Assembly: GCF_026230105.1 (NCBI RefSeq)
Contig: NC_079482.1
Location: 18,166,001 to 18,230,000, forward strand
DNA length: 64,000 bases
Source of the DNA: Diorhabda sublineata
Taxonomy: Eukaryota; Arthropoda; Insecta; Coleoptera; Chrysomelidae
Reading direction: 5' to 3'
The notes below the pieces were generated by a model. That model was not told the DNA's origin, searched no databases, and saw only the letters and a list, made by a program, of their open reading frames with translations. Positions 10,234 to 23,071 of the stretch are shown here, piece by piece (the stretch's first letter is position 1; every line of letters starts with the position of its first letter). The position numbers were made by a program, and so were the translations under genes.

Positions 10234-11384
10234 ATATTTCTATTTATTTAAAGAAATTTATGAATTTAATGAATCTCGCCTAACGACCCCACTGCATATC
10301 GCAGACTGTTTGGCAGGAAAATTTCAAAGAAATTGAGTACATACGCCTTCCGACAGCTTCAGCCAATAAAAATGTATTTATGTTTACGATTCGATGTTTT
10401 CATTGGTAAAAAGTGGAGATGAAGAGTCCACGTGGACTGACGGTTTGTTACATGCTCACCGAATTTTATAGGGGGAATAAACATTATTTTTTATTTCTTA
10501 ATTTGGTATGAGTTTCAAATACTAATTTTCATGAATTTTATTCACTTTAATAAGAACTTTTATTATTTTTTCTAGTAGAATATTAAGTATGTATTTCGTT
10601 CGATCTTCATTGTTTTTCGACAGAAAAATCGTAATATACCCAAATTAATGAACAACACTAAAATAATACACTTTGTTACGTTTTTGTATATTATTTTGCA
10701 TATTAAATTTATATATTAAACGTTCCCGAATTCATGTTTTTCTGTTACGTAGTCACTATATCACACAATTTTATGCATTGCCCTTTCAAATTTTATTAAT
10801 ATAAAAAAACTCTTGAAAGCTACAGCGTTGGTGATTTTAAGTCTGCTACGTACTCCGGAAAATAAAAAAATATAAGAATAGGCTATTTTAAAATAGTATA
10901 TTGACACTGGTCAACTAATTTAACTACATTTCGATATGATACTAGTCGCAAAAAGTTTACAAAATACTAAATCTATATTTCTTCACCAGCAGAAAATTTT
11001 ATTACAATATATGCAATCAAAATAGAAAGTAATAATAATGATTATGCGACAAAATAAAGGATTTCGAAGCCAATGTGCGTGATTGATTACAACAAATCCA
11101 TGAATATGCCAATCGATTTATCGTAGAATACGCCGTGCCAAAATTTGATGAAAATTCATGTATTGATGCACTTTTAGAATTCCCAAAAACATTAAAATTT
11201 ACTTCAAAATATTTTAACATGAGGTAGCAAGTACAAAGGCTTCCGACCTGAACCTGAACTTATCAATATGAGTTGAAAAATATATTCGCGCATACGTTTA
11301 GTTTAGTTTAGTTTAGTTTAGTTTAATATTTGTTTTTGGTTAATGAGCAAATGAAAGGCAAATGAATGAGGAGCAGTTTGTACG
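10234..11384. other. no gene recognised
   Basis: 10240-10460 is probably the 5' leader of DDE copy 1 and is less AT-rich. At 11040-11220 a plus-strand frame is readable for about 55 codons with one stop (LQQIHEYANRFIVEYAVPKF), but no family is recognised. The overlapping minus-strand frame (11017-11220) looks like its shadow. Confidence 0.35.
11296..11325. repeat. (GTTTA)6 microsatellite
   Basis: Six perfect copies of GTTTA lie just before the decayed MLE at 11385. Confidence 0.95.
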
Positions 11385-12200
11385 GACCGTGAAATTTTGA
11401 GCTGCTGAATTCAAACGTGGGCTTATCAGCTTGACTGACGACTATCGTTCGGACGGTCAAACACTGCGTCACCAAATGACACTGGATGATAATCGGATTG
11501 AGGTTAGAAAGATAGAGGAGGTTATCGTTATATCAAAAAGTCGCATTAGCTTATACTGTCTGAAGAATTATGCATGCGTAAGCTATCCGCTCGTTGGGTA
11601 CTTTGAACCACAAGCGCATTTAAATAAACATTTCCCAGGCCTTATTGACGTAGTTGAAGCAAAATTACTCAGATTTTTTGCATCATTTCCTAGCAGTAGA
11701 TGAAACCTAAATCAACCATTACCCTTCTGAAACGAAAAACAGTCAAGACAGCGGATTGCAAAGGGCATATCTGCCCCGAAAAAGATAAACACGATTCCAT
11801 TGGTAATGGCGACCGTGAATAGTCATGGGACTATGTCTAACGACTATCCAACTACTAAAAAGTAGAACAATAACAGAAGGGGAGTATTATGCATCTCAGC
11901 ATGATAGTTTAAAGGGAGAAGGAGCGATTACATTTGAAGGAAAAGAAAGTGCTGTTTCATCAGTACAACGCACCTTATCACACTCTGTGTTGCTGCCTTG
12001 GCTAAAATACACGAAATGCACTTTTTATAGGAATCTGTATCGAATAAAAAATATGATTATGAAAAAATGTCTTTTATTCGTAGGACTGAAACTTCTCAGA
12101 CAACCCTCGTATATCAGAAAAGTTTATAAAAGGTGATGCATCCGGATTATTTTCTGTGGAAATGAAAAAAGTATATACTTGTCAAATTATTACAGAACGC
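11385..12200 (+). mobile_element. mariner-like element, decayed
   Basis: Plus-strand mariner transposase remnant. AAEFKRGLISLTDDYRSDGQ matches the usual AEFKRGRTSLTDDxRSGRP. MTLDDNRIEVRKIEEVIVIS matches LDDRRIKVREIAEAVGIS. Later MATVNSHGTM and LKEKKVLFHQYNAP match MATVFWDSxG and LxKKKVLFHQDNAP, with the catalytic Asp of HQDNAP replaced by Tyr. It has many stops and shifts; the WxHHY(T/H) block around the first catalytic Asp is largely lost. The 3' part after 12040 is hard to align. No TIRs were identified. Confidence 0.75.
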
Positions 12201-12623
12201 AATACATTAGAGACCTAAAAACAGTTTTGAGATTTTTTTGCTTATAAAAAAACCAGTTTATTTTGCTATATGAATTTTCCAAGGGTATCTCGTCTTTTCA
12301 CTAATAAAATATCACACTTTTTTAATAAAATAGGCTCGATTATCATACTTCTAATGACATAAACGCAAGCATAGTTGTAAATGGTATAACACGTTTAAAT
12401 AAAATCTAGCTTTTACTTATTTCAAAAGCGTATTTTTTCTTTCCTCGCGAATTAACGCTAGTAGCTAGGGTATCCGCGTAAAAAGTATCACCACAATCCA
12501 ATTTTATTCCATTTTACCTATAACGCTCGGGTCCTAAGCCTCTACATATATACAGTGTCAGCAAATAACTAATTTGACAATAGTCTCTAAATTATATTTT
12601 TTTGCAATTGATGAGGGTACGTT
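12201..12623. other. no gene recognised
   Basis: AT-rich spacer between the MLE and a hAT-like terminus. Confidence 0.4.
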
Positions 12624-12655
12624 CAGTGGCGTATCAAGGTCTTGTGACACCCTGG
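12624..12655 (+). mobile_element. hAT-type terminal sequence
   Basis: The sequence CAGTGGCGTATCAAGG resembles the common hAT terminus CAGTGGCGTA(G/A)CxAGG. It lies on the 3' side of the minus-strand hAT transposase remnant at 13165-14062, the expected place for that element's end. The 8 bp before it (GGTACGTT) would be the TSD, but no matching copy was found downstream, so the other end is lost or unrecognised. Confidence 0.5.
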
Positions 12656-13164
12656 ATAGGATATTATCTTATCACACTCTCCGAAATGAATTTGAGTATA
12701 TTTTCCTATTAAAAAAAGTTCAAAATCCTCCCACAAAAAAAATTGAAATTACGGTCTTGCCACTGTTAAAACATGGTTTATTCATTTATGAATAAATGGT
12801 CTATTTCATGCTGCTTGAATAAAATTTTGGAATAAACTAAAAATTAACTGGATATTCAATTCTAGTGCACTGCTGCTGCTAATTGAACAACATAAGTGGA
12901 TGAAAAAAATCATTTTTATATATAGGTTTTATATTCTATAAAGAACTTGATTTGTGTATAAATATTTTTATTTTCATTTCACTTTTAACAGTCTAGTAAA
13001 AATGAAGATAAATTGCCGTCCATTCCTGAAGAAAAAAACTTATTTTATTACGTTTAATACAAACACTATAGGAATAATCCTACATAAAATAAAATAACAA
13101 TGACTTAACAAAAAAAAATAAACACAAACTATTGATAATGATGTTAATCAAAACTCGTTCTCTA

Positions 13165-14062
13165 GTAGCAGTGCTACCAACTTGATATCTGTTACTTTGT
13201 CTTTGTTGAACTTAGAACTTTTTTATAACTTTTAAATTCAGCGAATTTGGAAATAACCTCATCAAAATTTATTTCTTCAGCGATACTATTTTCAATGGAT
13301 GAAAAAGCTTAGCTGGATAGACGAGCTTGGCTTAATGTTGATCTAGTTTTTATTAGTTTGATTTTCGAAAAATTTCTTTCACAAGAAGCTACTGATACAA
13401 ATAATGTCAAAAAAAAAACTTAACGCTAAAGTAAGATTTGGGAAAGAGTCTGAAAATTCAAGTATCACGGTAAACTTCAACAATTTCAAGAGCTCCAATC
13501 CAGAAACTTTTCGTCAGGAACGTTAGCTGTCTGAAGAAACTTTCTCAAACGTAGGATTTCTTTGACCATGTCCTCTTGATAAATGTCGTCGTACTTTTCA
13601 ACGAGATGGTTTTCAAGTATCGGGAGTTCAGATTCTGCCGTTGTGATCAAATTGTTTGGATCTAAGACCGAAAACCGTGATATGGTTTCCATTTGTTCGC
13701 AAAGTGAGTCAATTATTTGTTGTAACCTGTCTTCTATTGACTTTGAAGTCCTTGTTTCAAAGTCAGCAGCAGTTCATCTGCTGCCTGTTTTCCTGGCATT
13801 AATTTCCTCTATTCGATATGTTTGAATAAAGGAATATTCATCTCTCTGAGCAAGTCTTTTAAAATCGTCAATGCTTTTTCAACAAGTTTATTTCTTTTGT
13901 CCTCTAAATAGATCTTTAGACTTCTCATCTCAATGACACACTTCTCAAGGCTGATTCCGAGAATTTGTAAGTAGTTTTGGCCGTGGTTGACTTCTTCTAA
14001 AACACTATTCCACAAATATAAATAGCACAAAACATACAGTATGTTACTAAAGATGTACAATA
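13165..14062 (-). pseudogene. hAT transposase remnant (ZMYM1-like), C-terminal half
   Basis: Minus strand. WNSVLEEVNHGQNYLQILGI and SLEKCVIEMRSLKIYLEDKR fit the insert region of ZMYM1-like hAT transposases. A middle part reads TISRFSVLDPNNL, then MVKEILRLRKFLQ. The C-terminal dimerisation domain reads SVASCERNFSKIKLIKTRST, LSQARLS and SIENSIAEEINFDEVISKFA, matching the family signature SVASCERSFSKLKLIK...LSxERLxxLAxLSIE. There are frameshifts near 13800 and 13410-13420 (a poly-T/A run) and a stop within the last motif. The N-terminal zinc finger and first catalytic region are absent or unrecognisable beyond 14062. Confidence 0.8.
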
Positions 14063-16164
14063 ACTACCATATATGGGTTAATCACAGCTATCACATAGTT
14101 ACATCAAGTTTATTAGTATTGAAATATTGGGTATATGATCCGTTGATCTTTCAAATAAACTGTTTGTATGTTATTTATATATGTACTCAAAGAGGTATGT
14201 TGTTACAGTTTAAGTTTCGGTGAAAACTACGAACTTAGGTTCAAGGCTTTATTCGCTGGTCATATTTATATTTGTTATATTTTTTTATCATTTACGAGTT
14301 GTATCCTCCAAACTTGTTCAGGAAAAGAATCTTAATGAGTCAAAAAACAGCTAATTGACTTTAATTTATAACTACTAAAACTATACCAACATAGATGTAG
14401 TAATAAATCTGCTCCCGGGTCAAATATAGAATCGATTTCTAATCAGTTGGTAATCAATTTAGGATCGCTTTAATGCGCATGCTCAAATACGAACCTATTC
14501 AGGATATAGATTTGCCGAACCTGTCTTTTTAGCCCTATAAAAAAATACGAGACCACTATAACTGAGTTCAAAATCAATAATTGAAGATCTAGTACTAAAT
14601 TTTAGAACTTAGCTAACGACAATTTGTTAATTAAAGTTCGTATGTGAACTGATTCGAAATCAGACCTGCGAACAAAGCTAATAATACTACAGCTGTGAAT
14701 AAAATTCTTTTGGTTACAAGTACACCTTTTTATTTATCTTATCTATATTTCAAGAAATTATGAAACGTTAAGCTTTTCCAAGGATACAATCTGGTAACTG
14801 GACTTTACTTAGAGAAAACTTTGTTTTAACGATAAGTTATAATTTATACTATAAAAGAGAGGAATTTTCGCTGTTTTCAACAATCAAAAAAGAATTTCCT
14901 ATTGTTACAAATTGTATTCTAAAATATATGTTACGAGTTCGATAGTTTTTTATTTCATTCTGATATTCCGAAAGTTTCAATTTCTCGTTTGGTAGTTTTC
15001 CCTCTTCCAATTAGAATAGTATTGCAAAAAATATTTGCAGGTGTGAAAAACTGTGGAAAATAATTAAATCTGTCTAATCCCTACACAGAGAGTGATGATA
15101 ATGATTTAGCCCTTCAAACGCAATGCTGGTGTCAAAAAAGAAGTTCGAAAGTCTGAGCTGTGATTAACGTAAGCAAATTAAAAATCCCTTGAAGAAATTC
15201 GTTATTGATATAAAGTACAGAGCCGAATCTACGTAATTTGTAATTTTTGTTATCATCTTGTTTTATTGGTGCTAAAAGTATTGATAATTGATTAGTATAA
15301 ATACCAATTTTTTGATTTATGTACATTGGTGTTAAACAGATACAATTTTCATGCAACTATTCAACAACTTAATAAAGTGATATCAAGCATAAACGAAATA
15401 GGGAGTAATATTTATGCTGCTATTTCAGATAGATTGTGAAAAGTATTGAACTCATCATATTTACTTCAGACAGTTTCCAATTTCTTCCATTACCTCTTTA
15501 TTTGTATGAAATCGCTTTCCACTCTCTTATTTTTCTAAGTTTGGGAACAGAAAGTAATCGGAGGGAGGCAGATTGGGATTAGGCAATAAATGGTAACACA
15601 GTAATGTATTAATCACACAAAATTTCTTAATAATCAAAAAATATTGGAATCTCAAAACACCTTTGCCATTATTAGCCAAAAAAATTCCTCAGATGAAATA
15701 ATGAAAATAGTAGTGTACCCAAGTATTATCCATTGTAACTAATTTACGAAAAATTCAACGGGATTATTCCGTTTAAAGATATACAAACATTTGTTTGATT
15801 GTTTAATAAGATAGAGCTCTTAATTATCAATCATTGTTTCAGGGGTGGAAACTCCTGGATTTTCGCAAATAACTAGACATCGTACAATATCGATATAAAT
15901 AACATATCTGCATTATTTTTTCTTCTATTGAATTTCAAAATCATTCGATCTTGTCTACTTCGCTATGAACATAGTTATGTATGTTATACTACCCGCTAAA
16001 AATTATACAATCACTATATTGAAAAATCCAATTCTAACTGAATTTAGTCATAACGTTCAATTTTTAAGCTTCAATTGAATACAGCAATATTTTTTTGAAT
16101 GCATTCACAATTCCTTTCAAAAGATGATCGAATGAAGCAAACGACTATGAGGAAAAAAACGTGA
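14063..16164. other. no gene recognised
   Basis: AT-rich sequence. Open frames at 14041-14223 (+) and 15132-15356 (-) carry no recognisable domain. It may include the lost 5' half of the hAT element. Confidence 0.4.
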
Positions 16165-17610
16165 AAAAAATTATTAAATAACACAAGAGGTAAACCCTAT
16201 TACACTCGAGTAGCTCGAATGGTGCCTGCGAGAGATTCCTGTAGATAGTTGTCTTGAATTTTTGTAGGTAGTAGTGTTCGGGTAGCTGGGTGGCTAATTC
16301 CACAGGCTTGCACCATAAAAGAAGGATTCCTGATTAGTCGTACTGAGCGTCTGCTGTGTACCTGTACCACGTCTGCCTAGTAGATCTTGCAAATATGGTC
16401 CTAGGACTTTTCTTTTATGCTGTAAGCTCTTTAGGCTTCTGGTCAACTCTAAATGGCCTATAACTCTTTTCTGAATTGCGTTAAATCAGATCGTTGATCT
16501 ACAAAAGAAAGAGGATATGTGACAAAATACGTCGCTGGGAAACACCAGCGTTGGCTTTAAACTCTTCTGACGTGGATGGATCTTTCTTTGAGAATTTTAC
16601 TAAGCCCATCGATAAGTGAGGACAATCGCAAGATTCTATCTAAAGCCTTCGATATGTCCAGAGTGTTTTCTAGAAATCTCCTGTATTTTTCTATAGCTTC
16701 AATCGCACTTGTGACATAAGCCAGCAGATTCCCGGTTGATCTATGTTTCCGAACGCAACATTGAAGGTCATTGATAATGTTAGCAGATCCACGATAACTC
16801 AAGATTAGCAGCTTAATGATTTTCTCCATGACCTTGGCAATCGCTGGGACTAAAGCAACCGAATGGTAGTTGCAGGAACCATCTTTTTTTTGTGGTAAAC
16901 TGAAGCAAGTGTCCAATCTACAGAAAAGAAAACTCTTCTTTATGATAGGGAAAAGACTTTACATGACGGCCTTGTTAATTCAGCTCCATATCTTTTTAAC
17001 ACCATTGATGATATTCCATAGATACCAGTAGCTTTATCGAAGTTTAAGCCTTTGAGAAATTTTGCTACATCGCAATATCGGAATTATATTTCTTTGTATA
17101 GATGGACCAGCTCTAGACAGGTTAAGTGGTAAAAATTTAAGTTTGAAGCAAATTTGCGAGTCAACAAGTCCCATCTTCTCTAGCGAATGATTGAATTTTT
17201 AGCTTTACCGTTTCTGTTACAGACCAGAAAGTCGTTGCTCCATTTGGGCAATCGAGGAATTGTGGGTAGGTATTACTGGACAACAAAGTTTGTATGATTT
17301 TTGGTACCAAGATTTGTGCGCTATTGGCGATGAGCAGCACTTTTCTTCATGACTGCTCCAGTGCAGTTTTTGCCATAGGTTGTTATCTGCAAAACTCTTG
17401 AAGGACTGACGAATGTAGGCTCTTCTTTTTACCAATAGTACTCCCAAGACTCGTTTGTGCACACTGGTAATTTTTTAGATGCTTCCATTTGGCCAATCTA
17501 TAATGCCATACTTTATGTGGTCTAGGTGGATTCTGAGTAGTGTATCTTGTTGCTAGAAATATAAATATAAGGCTATAAAAGTCATCAACTCGATCGGAGA
17601 TCATGTTGCT
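16165..17610 (-). mobile_element. LINE (Jockey/CR1-like family, copy B), internally deleted
   Basis: Minus-strand non-LTR element. From 17604 to 17217 come decayed endonuclease-to-RT linker frames (MISDRVDDFYSLIF..., NNLWQKLHWSSHEE). From 16916 to 16557 the RT fingers read QKKDGSCNYHSVALVPAIAK, then VMEKII, then CCVRKHRSTGNLLAYVTSAI and LDISKALDRI, matching KKGDxxNYRPVALLPxISKVMEKII...RHRSTGDLLAYVT...LDISKAFDR. Next AGVSQRRILSHILFLL, INDLI matches AGVPQGxVLSPTLFLLxINDL. It then jumps directly to the C-terminal tail near 16470, so the YADD palm block is deleted. The 3' trailer with actcgagt and agggtttacc is shared with copies A, C and D. Confidence 0.8.
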
Positions 17611-19428
17611 TTAGGGTCCTTTTCATTATAGTTATCAGGTCGATGATACCGCGTTGCATGATATTGATGTTACATCTCTTATTGAAATATATTATTATAA
17701 TATTTCTCGAATATTCTTTTATACATCATTGGCTGTTGGTGTGTACATTATGAAATGTATTTTATTTGAGAAACACAACAATAGATGAAGACAAAGCTTA
17801 CTATTAGTTCAAAATATGTCTTTCTCTGAAAATTCCTGTTGAGTGAATATTAAGTTATGACTCACAGTTAAATTTTGTATTTGAGATTGCTTATTATTAA
17901 GAGCTTGTGTTGAATTTTGAATTAGATGATACAAATCTCTTGTATAGATTTCATGGGGATGTATTGAGCTTGTCCCATCTGTGGAAGAATGGATAGGAGA
18001 TTTTTGGAATAGGTTTTTGACATTTTCAGTGAATAAAGTCGCAATTTTTTTTATGTGGGCATTCCTTGTTCATTCTGGTAGGTTATTCTCAAAAAAGTTG
18101 TTCTGTATTGACTCAGTGAGAATAGAACTAAAATGTTAGAAATGTAACGAAAGAAGAATCAATAATAGGAGAAAAAACAACAACAAAAGTTAAATTGGTT
18201 GTGACAAATAATCAGATAGATGAAATTAGAAAAACCGAATCTACATGGCGTTCCAGCAACAGACACAAATACTAGTTACTCCGCATACCATATTGAAGAT
18301 ATTAAAGATAATATTACTCAATAGATAATCTATTCTGAGGCGACAGCATATCAACACGGTAATTTGAGCTTAAAAGTTGAGTGAGGTTTTAAGGTTGGGA
18401 GTAGTGATTGTAGTAAAATGTCTTAAGTAAATGTCATAAAGGCATCAAATAAATGTGGTTAGGATCAGCATCAGGATCATTGCAGCTATAGCATTTTGAT
18501 TATAGGTATATGATATAGGTAAGATGATTTGATATCTTTCATGATTGATCTTCATTACAAATAATCCTCTTATAGATGTTGTATGATCTCTAACGAAGTT
18601 TGAAGGTGAAGGTGAAGCAAAATTTGAATTTGAAGATAGGTGCTGTTTGAATTTTTTGATAACTCAAAAGAATATCATTCTCAACACTATTGTTTTGCTG
18701 TCATATAAAATACGTCAAATTTTGATATGCGTCTCTTCTATAGCATACAATGCTGACCATGTGAAATCACATCTTCAAAGAAAGCACTGTAATATATTTT
18801 ATGAAACAGAATTATACATTATAATATTTATGAAAGTACAATTCATCGCAAGTATAAAGTAGTATTGTAATGATATCTTCCAGGTAAACATTCTATGTTT
18901 ATTAACAAATAAATCCCACACTCATATCCAGCCACCACAGAATCTGTCGACATCCTCATACATATTTTCAAATTAAACAGTTCAGTGGGATGCGGTAATA
19001 TATTAATTCAAATATTCCCATATTAATAATTTAAAATTATCCGTGTATAGTAGAGGTAGTTGTTTATTAAATACCAAATTTACACTAATTTCTAACCATA
19101 ACAACCGAATATTTTCATTTAATATTAACAATCCTGATTATCATTTTCTTTTATTACCCTGTATGTTAGTTATAAATAACCCGTATAGTATAGTAATTAG
19201 AGTTGGTTAGCTTGAAAAACAAACCATAGATGGTTCCTTGTGTATCTATGTATCATTTTTGACGTATAAAACACCAGCAGTGGAGTGGCAACACTGAGAT
19301 CCATGAATATGTAATTCAAGAAGATTATTTTCAATATTTCGAGTTTTTATGACAGGTAAAGATGATTTTGCGGAATTAATCTTATTATTTTGAAACTACC
19401 TTATATTCTAAAAAACAGTGCTCCGCAG

Positions 19429-19430
<2 letters not shown>
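17611..19430. other. no gene recognised
   Basis: AT-rich sequence. A plus-strand frame at 18647-18862 has no signature. Short simple repeats such as gaaggtgaaggtgaag near 18600 are present. No TIR or RNA gene was seen. Confidence 0.4.

Positions 19431-19509
<79 letters not shown>
19431..19509. repeat. (AT)n microsatellite, ~79 bp
   Basis: An uninterrupted AT dinucleotide run, the longer of two in the window. The 3' end of the minus-strand MLE follows about 180 bp later. Confidence 0.95.
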
Positions 19510-19510
<1 letters not shown>

Positions 19511-19684
19511 TGACTCTCGCAATGTGATCTTTGTTTGTTTACCGATTAGATCTTTAAATATATAAATTTTTTTATAGAAAAATTTAATGGCAGATACGTA
19601 TTCAAGTTCAAGCTATATTTCATACAATTTAGAGGTTTGGAAAATTTTTAAAAAATACGGGTTTGACTTGCGTACAGACCACAT

Positions 19685-20430
19685 AATACCAGGGTTGTCT
19701 GAATAGTTTTCGACTTAACAAAGAAACAAGACTTTTTTTCTATAATCATTTCTATTTTCCAAGATAGTTTCCTTTTAAGTCTATACACTTGATCCAACGA
19801 TGCTCCAACTTTTCAACAGTTTTATGTCTCTCAAAATAAGCATTTACGTAACGAATGATGCGTCATCTGATGAAAATCTCTTTCCAGTAAGTGAAACTTC
19901 AAGTAAAAAAAAGAGAAAAAATACGCCAAGAGCCAAATCTGGTGATAATGAATTCGTTAATTTTAGCCTCGGCGAGTACCGAAATGTGAGAGCGTGCGGT
20001 GTCCTGATGGAAAACACTCTCTTTTATGCAATTCCACCCTTTATCTTATCAAGAAATGATGTACTCATTGTGACGTTTTTACTTTTATGAAGATAGTCGT
20101 TGAAAAAAAACCAATGGCTATCCCAAAAACGGTCGTCATCACCTTTCTGGTCAATGACACCATCCTTGACTTTTTTAGACAATTTTGCCCTTTGGAAACC
20201 ACTGCCTATTTCATGAGTGTAGTGATGGATCCAGGTTTCATTTACAGCTATAAAATGATGCAAGAAATCTGACTCATGTTGCCTCAGTAAACCCGGAGGA
20301 TTTTATCTAATGTGCTTTTAGTCCAAAGTAGGCAAACGTGTTACCCAACGAGTGGCTAGCTTTGTAGGTATAATTTCTTAGTCAGTATATGGTATTTCTG
20401 TAGTTTGTATGCGATAATTGACAAATTTAC
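19685..20430 (-). mobile_element. mariner-like element, decayed
   Basis: Minus strand. FIAVNETWIHHYTHE is the mariner block containing the first catalytic residue (usually VDETWIHHYTPE, with D replaced by N here). KKVKDGVI and RFWDSHWFFFNDYLHKSKNV match AKTVxSAxKVMATVFWDSxG...IDYLxKGKT. VFHQDTARSH then retains the second Asp of HQDNAPSH. VSLTGKRFSSDDA and CIDLKGNYLGK match VSLAGKRFSSDEE and CIELKGDYVEK at the C-terminus. The SPDLAPSD motif is degraded. The region 20340-20430 resembles the MLE N-terminal part at 39480-39600. It is one of the better-preserved MLEs. Confidence 0.85.
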
Positions 20431-20519
20431 TTTTTTACTATTTTACATTTTTTTTTAACAACAACAAATACAAAATGAACTTCATATGGCACATTCGTTT
20501 TTTTATTCTGAACACACTG

Positions 20520-20775
20520 AACACTCACAATTACACTGTTTATCCCAAAAACAAGTCGCCATCACCTTGCTGGTCGGTAAAACTGTCTTTGCCTTTTTTG
20601 GACAAGAGTATTCAGTATGAATATCATCAGCGGTTCCAGAAATTCCAACTTAGATGCCTTCTTTTGATATGTCGTTGCCTTTTCTATCTTTTTAACATTA
20701 ATCCGACGATTGTCCAGTATTATTTGGCGATATGATTTTTTATATCGCAATATTATAGAAAATTTTGTTTTATTT
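20520..20775 (-). mobile_element. mariner-like element fragment
   Basis: Minus strand. SYRQIILDNRRINVKKIEKA corresponds to the helix-turn-helix linker VHDIVLDDRRIKVREIAEA. After a gap, CPKKAKTVLPTSKVMATCFW matches PKKAKTVxSAxKVMATVFW, so the segment with the first catalytic Asp is missing. It duplicates parts present in the neighbour at 19685-20430, so it is a separate copy. Confidence 0.75.
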
Positions 20776-20984
20776 TTACCTAATGTTAAGTATAATTCTA
20801 TTAACACTAACGGGTATTTTATTGTGTTCCATTGGATTACCTGATGGATATTAGACCAAATCGGATACAAAACCTGGCAACTGATATCCATCTAATCATT
20901 TGATCATTTGCACCTTTAATAGGTCCACTAAGAAACTGTTACGTGATCTGTCTACATTCTAGAACCGACCTATCTGTCCAATTT

Positions 20985-21400
20985 TTAAGATTAATATCAC
21001 CTGTATGTATGTTCAAAAAATAATTACAATTTATAATAATTTTTTTCAGAATATCTCTTTTTGGCAAACGGTTTCTTTGGCATATACAATGAGCTAAAAA
21101 TCTATGTAACTCCTAAACCAAAAATTTTTATTGAGTCAAACAAGTATTTTTTTTGTTGAAAAATCGATTGAATAATTTATTTTTGCTATCTTTAGATTGT
21201 ACAGGCTGTTTATCTGTCAAACAGACTACATACATCATCTATTAAAAATCTATAATGTTCGAATGTACAATTCAGAAAATATACTTAACTATAAGTACTG
21301 ATTTCTCAGCTTTAAACGCCTGTGAAACAAAGGATCATATGGAAAATTTTTTTTATTCCACAGGATTCTTTTCACGTCATCTACTCACTATATATATAAT
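20985..21400. repeat. diverged relative of the 3081-3445 TIR element
   Basis: The block tttggcaaacggtttctttg ... gtaactcctaaacc ... ttttattgagt matches 3178-3246 of the TIR element. A later block, ataatgttcgaatgtac..ttcagaaaatatac with ttcacgtcatcta, matches 3309-3415. About 60 bp of extra sequence lies between. The termini are degraded and no TIR can be placed. Confidence 0.6.
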
Positions 21401-22883
21401 GATAATGACTTTGGGAATTCCAGCTTTATTTGAAGCGGTGGTAGAAAAAGGAGTCATCAATGTTTTATGGCAAAAATTATTTTTTCAAACTTCAAGTTCC
21501 ATTGAAAGCAGATACTTTTTAGTTAAGTGATTCGCTGAGTGTCTACCATACCACAGACACAAGAACCAAGTGAATTTGGTAACCCCAGTTTGTTATCTAA
21601 GCTGCATACTCAACATTATTAAATCGCTGCACACTGCTTTAAATCGTTTGTGGTGAGTGATGATCTTATATGAATGAGATCTTAGTTCGCCCTGGACAAA
21701 TTATTTCGGAATATTGTTATTTACAAAATCAAAACTTGATTTGTTCAATTCCAACACCATTTTCTTTAGAACTTGAAATCTCGACCAGGGTAGTAAGACT
21801 TTGGCACTGGTTTCTTTGTTCCATGAGGAATAAGACGACTAGTTGATTACAGATTGGGGTGAGAAATTATATAATATAAAGTAATGTAATATAACAGAAG
21901 CTGCCAGACGAATTCTAAGAATTTTAGAAATAAACGTTTCTTAATTCAGCTTAAGCAATGCGTTATTTTTTAGAAAGTGTAGACATGTAAAAAATAATTG
22001 TACCTATTATTTATGATTTCCTATTCCATATCTACATGCTTCTATCGTGTCGAATAAATTGATAGAAAGGAAAGTTCATTATTTACTCAGACCAACCACT
22101 TCAAAATAAAGTTATAGCTGTGGCATATATCTGATGTAAATAGAGCAGATCGTTAAGTTGTTAGTCTGTTAGTCACAACTTTTGTTTATTTTTCACTATA
22201 TATGTACATTGTTTCGAAAATTAAATACATAAAAATCAATTAAAGACCTTATACGTGATGCAATATGAATGGAAATCTCTAGTGGTAACTTCTAAATATA
22301 ACAGTGCGAACAGGAAATCCATACTATTTATTTACATTTTGGAAAGTAGTAAAAAATAAATAGCAAATCGGAAAATAAGTAGGAAAGGAAAATATTGATT
22401 ATTTTGTGCCCTTCAAGTACTCCAACCGGTGAAAAAGATAGAAGTAGAGGGAGGATTTTTGAAACAGAAAAGGAAAGGCAGGAATATGGCGAGGAAGATT
22501 GTAATCAATAAAATAAAGTTTCATGATTTCAACAAATGGACAAGTTTCATGTGAATAAACTTTATTCAAGTTGCTCCAGTAAAAGAATTAAAATAGATAT
22601 AGAATAGTTTTAGTGGAATTGATAAGCTAATAGGATTTACAAACGGAATGATAATATAGAGTGGAAACCCCAACTAACTTAGCATATTCTAAACTTTGGT
22701 GACAAAATTACCATCAATTGCTATTTTCTATCCTGGTTTCCTTTTAACCTATGTGTTGGGACAAAAAAAAAAATGAGACAATGTAGATTTTAACTACCTA
22801 TTTCAATGTAACAAAATGTTATCTATCTTGATGCTGACAGTATCCTAACCGTATCTCCCGCTTTCATAGATAAATCAGTATAG
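21401..22883. other. no gene recognised
   Basis: AT-rich spacer. 22400-22500 is purine-rich but has no sustained frame. Confidence 0.4.
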
Positions 22884-23071
22884 CCGTATCTGTATCTGTA
22901 TATTTTATTGGGTTACTAATATAAACAAATCAGTATAGCCGTTGTATTCTTTCACGTCAGAATGTTTTGTTTTTTCTTTGGAAAAATGTTAAATGTAACA
23001 GAAAATCTATTACTGTGAAATTTAACTTGAATATTCGAAAAACCGTATCTGTATCTGTATATTTTATTGGG
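22884..23071. repeat. direct repeats, 29 bp, 159 bp apart
   Basis: Identical 29-bp blocks (starting ccgtatctgtatctgtatat, ending ttttattggg) lie at 22884-22912 and 23043-23071. Between them aatcagtatagccgt repeats at 22873 and 22928. No coding content. This could be a short tandem duplication or the terminal repeats of a small element. Confidence 0.6.
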
